From NCBI RefSeq assembly GCF_000739775.1, contig NZ_BBJH01000035.1, forward strand, positions 45,789 through 109,788: a DNA stretch of 64,000 bases, read 5' to 3'. This stretch comes from Paraburkholderia heleia NBRC 101817. GTDB lineage: Bacteria > Pseudomonadota > Gammaproteobacteria > Burkholderiales > Burkholderiaceae. Of this stretch, positions 8,735 to 17,463 are shown piece by piece (within the stretch, counting starts at the first letter, position 1; each line of letters opens with the position of its first letter). The notes below the pieces were generated by a model. It saw only the letters and a list, made by a program, of their open reading frames with translations. It did not search any database and was not told the origin of the DNA. The position numbers and the translations under genes were made by a program.

Positions 8735-9967
8735 TTAACGCGCGCGCCGCTTCATGACGATCTGGATGACGACGAGCGCAACGCCGCCAAATGCAATGAG
8801 CGCACCGACAATCGGCACCGCGCCGTAGCCGAGACCGGCAGAGAGTGCGGCGCTGCCCGCGGCGGCGCCCAGCGCGTTGCCGAGATTGAACGCGCCGACA
8901 TTGACGGACGAGGCGAGCCCCGGGGCATCGTGAGCGGCGCGCATCACGCGCATTTGCAGCGGCGGGACTACCGCGAAGGTCGCGATGCCCCACACGAGCA
9001 GGGCAGCGGCCGCGCCCACATGCGTCGCGGCCAGCACAGGGAACGCGAGCATCACGCTGATCAACAGTGCGAGGAAACCCAGCAGCGTGCCGTCGAGCGA
9101 GCGGTCGGCAAGACGTCCGCCCGCGGCGTTGCCGATAGAAAAGCCCACGCCGATCAGCACGAGCATGGCGGTCACGAAGCCAGGCGTCGCGCCCGTGAGA
9201 TGCGTGAGCGTGGGCGTGACATACGTGTAGAGCGTGAACATCGCGCCTGCGCCGAGCACCGTGGTCGCGAGCGCGGCCACCACCACTGGGCGCGTGAGCA
9301 CGCCGAGCTCGGCGCGCAGGTTGGGCATGTCGCCCGCATCGCCTTGCGGCAGCGCAGCCCACAAGCCCGCGATGGCGAGCGCGCCGAGCCCGGCGGTCGC
9401 GGCGAACGACATGCGCCAACCTATCGTCTCGCCGAGCCACGTGGCCGCGGGCACGCCGCCGATGTTCGCGATGGTGAGGCCCATGAACATCGTCGCGACG
9501 GCGCTTGCCTGGCGTTCGCGCGGCACGAAACTCGCCGCGACCACCGAGCCGATGCCGAAGAATGCGCCGTGATTCAGGCTCGTGACGAGCCGCGCGAGCA
9601 GCAGCGTGGTGTAGTCGGGGGCGATGGCGGAAAGCACGTTGCCGAGCGTGAAGATGCCCATCAGCGCCATGAGCGCGGTGCGCCGCGGCCAGCGGGCGAG
9701 GGCGAGCGTCATGAGCGGCGCGCCCAGCATCACCCCGATTGCGTAGGCGCTGATCAGCATGCCGGCGCTGGGAATCGACACATGCACGCCCTCGGCGATC
9801 ACGGGCAGCAGGCCCATCGGCGAGAATTCGGTCGTGCCGATACCGAAGGCGCCAACGGCGAGCGCGAGGAGTGGCAGGGCGGCACCGCGCTGCGCCGGCG
9901 GGCTGGCGGGATGCTGCCGGCGGGCCGGGCGGCCCGCGGGGGGGAGACTGAGGTCGCGGTCGAGCAT
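8735..9967 (-). CDS. DHA1-type MFS transporter (AraJ/SotB-like exporter)
   Basis: The 410-residue protein has 12 predicted membrane helices. The first helix reads GAFGIGTTEFSPMGLLPVIA, the hallmark of the arabinose-efflux and multidrug DHA1 subgroup that includes AraJ, YdhP and SotB, and a cytoplasmic loop carries RWPRRTALM. It is expected to export sugars or drugs with proton antiport from the inner membrane. It runs convergently with the iron dehydrogenase and is preceded by a 160-bp region facing the GGDEF-EAL gene. The N-terminal 30 residues before the first helix are Pro/Arg-rich, so a later start is possible. Confidence 0.85.
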   Translation of the reverse strand: MLDRDLSLPPAGRPARRQHPASPPAQRGAALPLLALAVGAFGIGTTEFSPMGLLPVIAEGVHVSIPSAGMLISAYAIGVMLGAPLMTLALARWPRRTALMALMGIFTLGNVLSAIAPDYTTLLLARLVTSLNHGAFFGIGSVVAASFVPRERQASAVATMFMGLTIANIGGVPAATWLGETIGWRMSFAATAGLGALAIAGLWAALPQGDAGDMPNLRAELGVLTRPVVVAALATTVLGAGAMFTLYTYVTPTLTHLTGATPGFVTAMLVLIGVGFSIGNAAGGRLADRSLDGTLLGFLALLISVMLAFPVLAATHVGAAAALLVWGIATFAVVPPLQMRVMRAAHDAPGLASSVNVGAFNLGNALGAAAGSAALSAGLGYGAVPIVGALIAFGGVALVVIQIVMKRRAR

Positions 9968-10131
9968 GGCGTCGTGCCTGGTTGGGCATGGGCGAGTTGG
10001 GACCGCTGCATTGTGCGGGTTTTACTTTTGACTAAAAACGCGCTGATAGACCAAAGTGTTTTGATTTCGAGTCAAGAATGAAGGCCGCTTGGCCGGCGGC
10101 GCCCGCGTGATGCGACGCCCGGCGGGCGCGC

Positions 10132-12879
10132 TTACTCCGTCATGCACTCCGGCGCCTCGAGTCCGCGCAATGCCGCCTCGAACTCATCGACCGGGATCGG
10201 GCGGCAGAACAGATAGCCCTGATACGCGTAACATCCGGCCGAGGCGAGGAAGGCGCGCTGCTCCTCGGTCTCGACCCCTTCGGCGATCACGCCGAGGCCC
10301 AGGCTGTGCGCGAGCGCCACAATGGTGCGGGCGATCACGGCGTCGTTCGGATCGACGAGGACATCGCGCACGAATGAGCGGTCAATCTTCAGTTGATCGA
10401 GCGGCAGGCGCTTCAAATACGAAAGCGACGAATAGCCGATGCCGAAATCGTCGAGTGCGAAGACGATGCCGTTCGCCTTCAGCGCCTCCATTTTCTCGAT
10501 GATCTCCTGCACGTTGTCGACCAGCACGCTTTCCGTCAACTCGAGCTTCAGCCGGTCCGCTCTCGCGCCGGTCTGTTCGAGCGTGGCCAGCACGCTTTGC
10601 ACGAAGTCCGGCTGATGAAGCTGCTGCACGCTGACGTTGACCGCGATGGTCAGATGCCCGGTGTCGGGCTGCGTGGCCCAGCGCGCGAGCTGGGTGCAGG
10701 CCGCGCGCAGCACCCAGCTGCCCAGTGCGGCGATGAGCCCGGTTTCTTCGGCCACGGGAATGAAATCGGCTGGGTACACGAGCCCGCGCAGGGGATGGTG
10801 CCAGCGCACCAGCGCCTCGACGCCGGTGACACGGCCGCTGTCGATCTGCATCTGGTAGTGAAGCACGAACTGTTCGTTTTCGATGGCTTCGCGCAGCGCC
10901 GTTTCGAGCGCGGCGCGCTCCACCACGACCGTTTGCATGTCGGGGTCGAAGAGGCGCACCGCGTTGCGTCCGCGTTCCTTGGACTTGTACATGGCGAGGT
11001 CGGCCTGCTTCATGAGGTCGTCCGTCGAGGCCTGGAATCCCTTGAATACGGTTGCGCCAATACTCGCCGTGCTGCGGTAGTCGATCTCGTCGAGCCGATA
11101 AGGATTCCCGAGCACGGCGAGAATCCGCTCGCCCAGGGCCTCGGCCTGGCGGGCCGCTTCGCATGGAACGGGGTTCAGATTGCCCACCACGACGACGAAC
11201 TCGTCGCCGCCCACGCGCGCCACGGTGTCGCCCGCGGGGATGCTCGCCGCGAGGCGTTTGGCCACTTCCCGCAGCAGCAGGTCGCCCTTGTCGTGACCCA
11301 GCGTGTCGTTCAGCGTCTTGAAATGATCCAGATCGATGAACAGCAGGGCGCCGCTCGTGCCGTTCCTCGCGCTGTCAGTCAGGGCGTCTTTCAGGTTGTC
11401 GAGCAGCAGCGTGCGATTGGGCAGGCCGGTGAGCGCGTCGTAGAAGGCCAGTTCCTTGATGCGCTGGTCGGCGATCTTGCGCTCGGTGATGTCGCGCCCG
11501 CTGGTGCGGAAACCGATGAAATCGCCCTTCGAGTCGGTAATCGGCACCCACGAAGCGCAGAGCCACATGAGCGAGCCGTCCTTGCGCACGCAGCGGAATT
11601 CGAGGTTGTCTCCGCGCGAGCCCAGTTGCGCGCCGCGGAACTCGGGCGCGACGTAGGAGGCGTCGCCCGGATAGATCACGGTGCAGGCGAAGTCGCTCAT
11701 GGCCATGCACTCGTCGACGGTATAGCCGATGTACTGCTCCACCGCCGAGTTGATCCAGCGCGGCTTGCCTTCCGGCGACCACCAGATTTCCCAGTTGACC
11801 GTGCAGTCCGCAATGGCGCGAAATTTTTCCTCGCTTTCGCGCAGTTCCTTCGTCATCGACGAGGCGAGCCGTATCGCGCGGCTGCGGCCCGTCATCATGA
11901 GGCGCGTGAGCAACGCGAGCAGCAGGCTCAGGCCCGTGCCGGTGATCGCGATGAGCGTTGCCGCGTCGCGGCCGAAACGGGCTTTGAAGCCGTCGCGCGC
12001 CATCAGCCTGAGCATCCAGTTGTGTCCGCAGACCACGAGATATTCGGTCGCCGAAAGGTCGCTGGGCAGATGATGGGCGGGGGCGCCCGAGGTTCTGTAG
12101 AGCAACGCGTCCGGGGACGATTCCACGCCGTCGTAGAGGGAGACCGAAAGGCCGGGCAGTTCCTCGCCGTAAAGGCTGGCGATGACGTCGTGCATGCGAA
12201 AGGACGCATACACCCAGCCGACCAGCCGCGCCTCGCGTTCCGTGGCGTTTTCCGGCGCCTGGCCGCGTGTGTAGACCGGCATGTACATCACGAAGCCGGG
12301 GTCGGCGCGAGGATCGGTGTCGACCGAGAGGCGCACCTTGCCGGAGATGGTCGCCATGCCGGTGTCGCGCGCCTGCTCCATGGCGCGTCGGCGCACCGGG
12401 TCGACCCAGGCGTCGAAACCGGGCGCCGCGCGATTGGCGCCGATATACGGCTCGCGCTGGATAATGGGCGCGTAGTTCGCGCGCGGACCAGCGGGTTCGA
12501 TAGAGTAGCCCGGCAAGCCGCGCTGCTGCATGGCCGCAATATGCGCGGCCTTTTGCGTTTGCGGCACCCATGCAACGATGCCGATGGCCTGGATGCCCGA
12601 AAAGTTGGCGTCGAGATTGAGCGTGTTGACGTAAGCCCGGAACGCATCGCGATCGACCTCCCCGCTGGCGGCAAAGAGGCTCTGCACGCCGCGCAGCAGC
12701 AGCTCGTACGTGCCCATGCGCTGTTCGATGCGGCTCACGACGTCGCCGAGCGAGAAGTCGAACTGCGTGAGCAGTTCGTGGCGGGCCGCTTCCCGCTCGT
12801 GGTTCCAGAGCGTCCAGGTCACGCCGAGCGCGGCGGCGAGAACCAGTAGCGGGAGCAGAACGAGGCGCGTCCGGGTCAT
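10132..12879 (-). CDS. membrane CHASE-PAS-GGDEF-EAL cyclic di-GMP protein
   Basis: The 915-residue protein has an N-terminal membrane helix (5-24), a periplasmic CHASE domain (about 45-260), a second helix (about 308-328), a PAS/PAC region (about 345-470), a GGDEF domain (about 475-640) and an EAL domain (about 655-905). The cyclase site is intact (RVGGDEF, 556-561). The EAL site keeps GVEALVRW, LDDFGIGYSSLSYLKRLP and DRSFV, so phosphodiesterase activity is also likely. It should turn an external ligand signal into a change in cyclic di-GMP. The start at 12879 lies 8 bases after the stop of the solute-binding protein gene, so both are one operon and the binding protein is a possible ligand-presenting partner. 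Confidence 0.93.
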   Translation of the reverse strand: MTRTRLVLLPLLVLAAALGVTWTLWNHEREAARHELLTQFDFSLGDVVSRIEQRMGTYELLLRGVQSLFAASGEVDRDAFRAYVNTLNLDANFSGIQAIGIVAWVPQTQKAAHIAAMQQRGLPGYSIEPAGPRANYAPIIQREPYIGANRAAPGFDAWVDPVRRRAMEQARDTGMATISGKVRLSVDTDPRADPGFVMYMPVYTRGQAPENATEREARLVGWVYASFRMHDVIASLYGEELPGLSVSLYDGVESSPDALLYRTSGAPAHHLPSDLSATEYLVVCGHNWMLRLMARDGFKARFGRDAATLIAITGTGLSLLLALLTRLMMTGRSRAIRLASSMTKELRESEEKFRAIADCTVNWEIWWSPEGKPRWINSAVEQYIGYTVDECMAMSDFACTVIYPGDASYVAPEFRGAQLGSRGDNLEFRCVRKDGSLMWLCASWVPITDSKGDFIGFRTSGRDITERKIADQRIKELAFYDALTGLPNRTLLLDNLKDALTDSARNGTSGALLFIDLDHFKTLNDTLGHDKGDLLLREVAKRLAASIPAGDTVARVGGDEFVVVVGNLNPVPCEAARQAEALGERILAVLGNPYRLDEIDYRSTASIGATVFKGFQASTDDLMKQADLAMYKSKERGRNAVRLFDPDMQTVVVERAALETALREAIENEQFVLHYQMQIDSGRVTGVEALVRWHHPLRGLVYPADFIPVAEETGLIAALGSWVLRAACTQLARWATQPDTGHLTIAVNVSVQQLHQPDFVQSVLATLEQTGARADRLKLELTESVLVDNVQEIIEKMEALKANGIVFALDDFGIGYSSLSYLKRLPLDQLKIDRSFVRDVLVDPNDAVIARTIVALAHSLGLGVIAEGVETEEQRAFLASAGCYAYQGYLFCRPIPVDEFEAALRGLEAPECMTE

Positions 12880-12887
12880 GGCGGCGT

Positions 12888-13670
12888 CTAGAAAGGGACC
12901 ATCGAGTCGGCGAGATCAGGCTTGAAATACTTCGTGAAGATGCGCCGCACCGTGCCGTCGGCGATCATTTCGTTGACGAGGGCGCGCCACTTGTCCCGCT
13001 CCTCGGGTGAGAGCGCTTTCTTCGACATGATGAGTCCATGCGGAATAGGTGGATCGTCGAACTCCACGATATTGGTCACGCTCCGAATCTTCGCTTCATC
13101 GATGGCGGGATAATCGAACGGCTCGATGATCATTCCCTGAATGCGCCCAAGGATCAGCGCCTGGTAAAGCGGCTCGAGGCCCCCGGCCTGACTCACGCGG
13201 TTTTCGGCGGAGAGAGAATCGACCAGCCGGTTGGCCGACTCGCTGTAGCGGAAACTGCGAATCACGCCGAGCTGAAACTTGTCGTTGTGCTCGAAATCGG
13301 CCAGTTGATGGATGCCCGAATCCTTGCGAACCAGCAGATAGTACTTGTTGCTGAAGTACCAGGCAAAATCCGCGTATTGATTGCGCTCTTCGTTGGCAAT
13401 GCCCGAAAGACTAAAATCGAGCGCACCCGATTCGATCAGTTTCCAGATGCGCGCGCGCGACATCAGGCTCACGCGGATCTGGCAGCCGCTGCGCCGCGCC
13501 AGGGCGTCGGCGAAGTCCTTGTCGATGCCTGTGTCCGTGTCGACGGAATAGAGCAGCCCATGATCGTGTAAGGCGAGCGTGAATGAGCGCGAGCAGTCGG
13601 GGCCCGCGGCGAGCGCGGTACCGATGCAACCGAGCGCGAGCGCGAGGCCTCCAAGGCAGTTTCGAATCAC
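12888..13670 (-). CDS. periplasmic amino-acid-type solute-binding protein (SBP_bac_3)
   Basis: A signal peptide (CLGGLALALGCIGTALAAG) is followed by a family-3 solute-binding fold: GIDKDFADALARRSGCQIRV, IESGALDFSLSGIANEER, then the second lobe with an Ala-Ile-Asp-Glu-Ala segment, ending at MVPF. No ABC permease or ATPase gene is nearby. The neighbour 8 bases downstream is the CHASE-GGDEF-EAL gene, which suggests a sensory and not a transport role. The GTG at 13670 has GGAG 5 bases upstream and gives a proper signal peptide. An upstream TTG at 13691 lacks one. Confidence 0.85.
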   Translation of the reverse strand: MIRNCLGGLALALGCIGTALAAGPDCSRSFTLALHDHGLLYSVDTDTGIDKDFADALARRSGCQIRVSLMSRARIWKLIESGALDFSLSGIANEERNQYADFAWYFSNKYYLLVRKDSGIHQLADFEHNDKFQLGVIRSFRYSESANRLVDSLSAENRVSQAGGLEPLYQALILGRIQGMIIEPFDYPAIDEAKIRSVTNIVEFDDPPIPHGLIMSKKALSPEERDKWRALVNEMIADGTVRRIFTKYFKPDLADSMVPF

Positions 13671-13858
13671 AGCGTCTCCGTTGCTTGTCAATGGCCCGAC
13701 GGCAGCCCGTCGGGCGAAAAACAGTCGTCACGTCTTATCGGCAGCCTGCTGCAATTCTTGAGACAATTCCAATTGTTTTTTTGCTCGCTTTTCGTGCAGG
13801 CACGGGGGTGTTCAGGCAGGACGAGTGCCCGTGCTCGCCGGACCGCGCATCCGTTAAG

Positions 13859-13887
13859 AAAAAAAAGCGCCGGCGCAAGGCCGACGC
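13859..13887 (-). terminator. intrinsic terminator after the MFS transporter gene
   Basis: On the minus strand, GCGTCGGC pairs with GCCGGCGC (8 bp, one G-T wobble) across a short loop and runs into a TTTTTT tract. It lies about 80 bases beyond the stop of the transporter gene at 13968. Confidence 0.7.
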
Positions 13888-13967
13888 AATTGTCATGGGA
13901 TCGTGCAGGGAAGGCGTGCCCGGAAGGCGGCCCTCGCAACGGATGATTTAACCGATTCGCATAACGC

Positions 13968-15320
13968 TCAGTTCTCTTCCACCGGGTCGCGGTTCAGCAT
14001 GCTTTTCGGAATCGACAGAATCAGAACGCAGCTCACGAGCAGGCACGCGCCCAGCGCATAGGTGCCGTTGTTGATGTCGCCGGTCAGGTCCTTCGCGACG
14101 CTGGTGATCATGGAGCCCGTGAAGCCGGAGAGATTGCCGACCGAGTTGATGAGCGCAATACCCGCCGCCGCAGCCGTGCCGGAGAGAATCTGCCCCGGGA
14201 ACGTCCAGTAAATCGGCATGAGCCCGAGGATCGCGCAGGTGGCGATAGTCAGAAATGCGATCGAAAGCGGCACGTTGTGCGCGAAGAGCGCGCTCAGAAT
14301 CAGGCCGACGCCGCCAATACAGGCCGGAATGGCCGCATGCAGCCGGCGCTCGCCCGTCTTGCGCGAGTGCGACGCATTCCAGATCATGGCGACCACGGCG
14401 CTGAGATACGGAATGGCGGTCAGCAAGCCGATATTGAACGTGCTCTTCACACCGGAAGCCTTGATGATGGAAGGCAGCCAGAACGCCAAACCATAGAAGC
14501 CGGTATTGAAGGTCAGCAGAATGAACGTCAGCAGCCAGACGCGCGGGCTTTTCAGCGCCGCAACGGCGCTATGCGTTTTCTTCGCGCTTTCCTGTTCGAG
14601 ATTCTTTTGCAGTATGGCTTTCTCGGCGGCGCTCAACCACTTCGCCGACTGAATGCCGTCGCCCATGCACAACAGCACCACGAAAGCGACGAGAATCGAA
14701 GGGATGCCTTCGAGCAACAGCATCCACTGCCAGCCGCCCAGACCGAACAGGCCATGGGTGTTTTCCATGAGCCAGCCCGAGATAATCCCGCCAAGCGTAA
14801 GGCTCACCGGAATGGCGATCAGGAAGCCCGACATGGCGACGCTCTGGCGACGCGCGGGAAACCAGTAGTTCAGGTAAAGAATGATGCCGGGGAAAAAGCC
14901 CGCTTCGCATACGCCGAGCAGTAAGCGCAGGATGTAGAACATCGTCGCGGTTTGCACGTGGAAGACACCCGCGAGCGGCGCGATAAAGGCGAGCGACGAA
15001 GAGACGATGCCCCACGTCACCATGATGCGCGCAATCCAGAAACGCGCGCCATAGCGATGCAGCAGCAGGTTGCTCGGCATCTCGAAGAGAAAGTAGCCCC
15101 AGAAGAAGATGCTTGCGCCCACGGCGTAGACGCTGTCGCTCAAGCCGAGCGAGTCGAGCATCTGCAGCTTGGCGAAGCCGACGTTGACGCGGTCGAGGTA
15201 GGCGACGACGTAGCACAGAAGCAGAAGCGGCAAGATGCGCTTCAGTACCTTGCGGTACAGCGCTTCTTCGGCTTCGTTGACGGCGGCCGGCGAGTCCGCA
15301 ATCTGGGTCAGGGTTGGCAT
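13968..15320 (-). CDS. MFS sugar-acid transporter, ACS family
   Basis: The 450-residue, 12-helix protein has LCYVVAYLDRVNVGFAKLQM in helix 1, EAGFFPGIILYLNYWFPARRQ in helix 4 and the following loop, and a cytoplasmic central loop. This is the GudP/GarP/phthalate-transporter branch of the anion:cation symporters, which take up hexuronates, hexarates and aldonates. It is divergent from the pentonate catabolic genes across a 330-bp regulatory region and has an intrinsic terminator downstream. It is inferred to import the pentonic acid those enzymes degrade. GGAGA lies 9 bases upstream of the ATG. Confidence 0.87.
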   Translation of the reverse strand: MPTLTQIADSPAAVNEAEEALYRKVLKRILPLLLLCYVVAYLDRVNVGFAKLQMLDSLGLSDSVYAVGASIFFWGYFLFEMPSNLLLHRYGARFWIARIMVTWGIVSSSLAFIAPLAGVFHVQTATMFYILRLLLGVCEAGFFPGIILYLNYWFPARRQSVAMSGFLIAIPVSLTLGGIISGWLMENTHGLFGLGGWQWMLLLEGIPSILVAFVVLLCMGDGIQSAKWLSAAEKAILQKNLEQESAKKTHSAVAALKSPRVWLLTFILLTFNTGFYGLAFWLPSIIKASGVKSTFNIGLLTAIPYLSAVVAMIWNASHSRKTGERRLHAAIPACIGGVGLILSALFAHNVPLSIAFLTIATCAILGLMPIYWTFPGQILSGTAAAAGIALINSVGNLSGFTGSMITSVAKDLTGDINNGTYALGACLLVSCVLILSIPKSMLNRDPVEEN

Positions 15321-15436
15321 GGGATGTGTCTCCTTTCACATGTGCCTTTGAATGGTCCCGCGCTGGGGGAGGCGATTCCACGAGCTTCGTGGTGTGTTTG
15401 CTGGATCTCTGCGCTGGCTGTGAACAGCGCTTTTTC

Positions 15437-15450
15437 TGTTATCGGTAACA
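15437..15450. promoter_or_regulatory. LacI/GntR-type palindromic operator, copy 1
   Basis: TGTTATCGGTAACA is a palindrome with TGTTA/TAACA arms, located about 115 bases upstream of the transporter start. It matches the ATGTTA-N4-TAACAT pattern known for the LacI-family gluconate repressor GntR of E. coli. It is the exact reverse complement of the copy at 15574-15587. Confidence 0.7.
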
Positions 15451-15573
15451 CAGCGGTCGCTAAATTAGCATGAGACGAGGCGCCACAGCAAGTCGAAAGC
15501 CGGTGCCGAGGTCGGGAAAACGTGTGGTGTCACCTGGTGCACAGGGCGAGCGCAAAGTGCTAATATGCAACGA

Positions 15574-15587
15574 TGTTACCGATAACA
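15574..15587. promoter_or_regulatory. LacI/GntR-type palindromic operator, copy 2
   Basis: TGTTACCGATAACA lies 66 bases upstream of the dehydratase start. With the copy at 15437-15450 it frames the divergent promoter region with a 137-bp spacing (about 13 turns), suitable for repression loops. No LacI-family gene is in the window, so the regulator must be encoded elsewhere. Confidence 0.7.
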
Positions 15588-15652
15588 AACTCGCGCGGGC
15601 TCGAATGTGCGCCCGCCGCATCGTCGAGACAAGGAACAAGGAAGTGAGTGAT

Positions 15653-17437
15653 ATGACCGAGCCCAACGCACGGCGCCTGCGCAGCCAGGAATGGTTCGAC
15701 GATCCTGCCCACGCGGACATGACCGCGCTCTATGTCGAGCGCTTCATGAACTACGGTCTGACCCGGGAAGAACTGCAGTCGGGCCGCCCCATCATCGGCA
15801 TTGCGCAAACGGGGAGCGATCTCGCTCCCTGCAACCGTCACCATATCGAGCTTGCCGCCCGCACCAAGGCGGGCATTCGCGACGCGGGCGGCATCCCGAT
15901 GGAGTTCCCGGTGCATCCGCTGGCCGAGCAGAGCCGCCGGCCCACGGCAGCGCTCGACCGCAATCTGGCCTATCTGGGTCTCGTCGAGATCCTTCACGGT
16001 TTCCCGCTCGATGGCGTCGTGCTGACCACCGGTTGCGACAAGACTACGCCCGCTTGCCTGATGGCCGCGGCAACGGTCGATATGCCCGCCATCGTGCTCT
16101 CAGGCGGCCCGATGCTCGACGGCTGGCATAACGGCCAGCGTGTCGGGTCGGGCACGGTCATCTGGCATGCGCGCAATCTGCTGGCGGCCGGCGAGATCGA
16201 CTATGAGGGCTTCATGGAACTGACGACGGCTTCGTCGCCCTCCATTGGGCACTGCAACACGATGGGTACGGCGTTGTCGATGAACAGCCTCGCCGAAGCG
16301 CTGGGCATGTCGCTGCCCGGCTGCGCCAGCATTCCGGCTGCTTACCGCGAGCGAGGGCAGATGGCGTACGCAACGGGCAAGCGCGTTGTCGACCTCGTGC
16401 GCTACGACATGCGGCCTTCGCGCATCATGACGAAGGAGGCGTTCGAGAATGCCATCGTCGTGGCCTCCGCGCTGGGCGCGTCCACCAACTGCCCGCCGCA
16501 CCTCATTGCCATCGCGCGGCACATGGGCATCGAGCTGAGCCTCGAAGACTGGCAGCGCGTTGGTGAACAGGTGCCGCTCATCGTGAACTGCATGCCGGCA
16601 GGCGAGTATCTGGGCGAGAGCTTCCACCGCGCGGGCGGCGTGCCCGGCGTGCTGCGCGAACTCGATCGCGCGGGCCTCGTGCACCGCGAATGCCTCACGG
16701 TATCGGGCCGCACCGTCGGCGCGATCGCCGACAGCACTCCCGAGCCCGATCGCGAAGTCATCAGGACAACCGATGACCCGCTCAAGCACGGTGCAGGATT
16801 CATGGTGCTGTCGGGCAACTTCTTCGACAGCGCGATCATGAAGATGTCGGTGGTCGGCGACGCCTTCCGGCAAACTTACTTGAGCGAACCGGGCGCGGAA
16901 AATACCTTCGAAGCGCGCGCGATCGTGTTCGACGGTCCCGAGGACTACCACGCGCGCATCAACGATCCGTCGCTCGAAATCGACCAGCACTGCATTCTCG
17001 TGATTCGCGGTACGGGCACGGTGGGTTATCCGGGCAGCGCCGAAGTCGTGAACATGGCGCCGCCCGCGGAACTGGTGCGCCAGGGCATCACGTCGCTGCC
17101 CACGCTCGGCGATGGCCGCCAAAGCGGCACGTCGGCGAGCCCGTCGATCCTGAACATGTCGCCCGAGGCGGCGGTGGGCGGCGGCCTCGCGCTGCTGCAA
17201 ACGGGCGACCGCATTCGCGTGGATCTGAATGCGCGCAGCGTGAACGTGCTGGTCGACGAAGCCGAGCTTGCGCGGCGCCGCGAAACTGCGCACTTTGAGA
17301 TTCCCCCTGCACAGACGCCCTGGCAAGAGCTTTACCGCAAGACAGTGGGGCAGCTGTCCACGGGCGGATGCCTGGAACCGGCCACGCTTTATCTGAAAGT
17401 CATCGCCGAGCGCGGCAACCCGCGCCATTCGCATTAA
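15653..17437 (+). CDS. IlvD/Edd-family pentonate dehydratase (xylonate or arabinonate dehydratase)
   Basis: The 594-residue enzyme has the three Fe-S cluster cysteines of the family: Cys60 (APCNRHH), Cys128 (TTGCDKTTP, with Lys130) and Cys201 (IGHCNTMGT). The N-terminal SQEWFDDPAHADMTALYVERFMNYG and overall similarity match sugar-acid dehydratases such as Caulobacter XylD and L-arabinonate dehydratase, not the amino-acid enzyme IlvD. It removes water from a pentonate to give a 2-keto-3-deoxypentonate. It is the first gene of a three-gene plus-strand operon. The start is ATG at 15653 or GTG nine bases upstream at 15644; AAGGAA motifs precede both. Which pentonate is used cannot be fixed from sequence. 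Confidence 0.88.
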   Translation: MTEPNARRLRSQEWFDDPAHADMTALYVERFMNYGLTREELQSGRPIIGIAQTGSDLAPCNRHHIELAARTKAGIRDAGGIPMEFPVHPLAEQSRRPTAALDRNLAYLGLVEILHGFPLDGVVLTTGCDKTTPACLMAAATVDMPAIVLSGGPMLDGWHNGQRVGSGTVIWHARNLLAAGEIDYEGFMELTTASSPSIGHCNTMGTALSMNSLAEALGMSLPGCASIPAAYRERGQMAYATGKRVVDLVRYDMRPSRIMTKEAFENAIVVASALGASTNCPPHLIAIARHMGIELSLEDWQRVGEQVPLIVNCMPAGEYLGESFHRAGGVPGVLRELDRAGLVHRECLTVSGRTVGAIADSTPEPDREVIRTTDDPLKHGAGFMVLSGNFFDSAIMKMSVVGDAFRQTYLSEPGAENTFEARAIVFDGPEDYHARINDPSLEIDQHCILVIRGTGTVGYPGSAEVVNMAPPAELVRQGITSLPTLGDGRQSGTSASPSILNMSPEAAVGGGLALLQTGDRIRVDLNARSVNVLVDEAELARRRETAHFEIPPAQTPWQELYRKTVGQLSTGGCLEPATLYLKVIAERGNPRHSH

Positions 17438-17463
17438 CCTTCGGACACCCAACTGGACGCACC

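Noticed and set aside
9968..10131. Intrinsic terminator after the GGDEF-EAL gene
   Set aside because: GC-rich inverted repeats are present (near 10105-10130) but there is no U-tract and the pairing is imperfect.
10393..12849. Very long plus-strand open frame opposite the CHASE-GGDEF-EAL gene
   Set aside because: Its translation is Arg/His/Ala-rich with no domain features. It exists only because the GC-rich opposite strand has few stops. The same applies to long antisense frames at 1156-3165, 29955-32318, 34104-35810 and 56953-59415.
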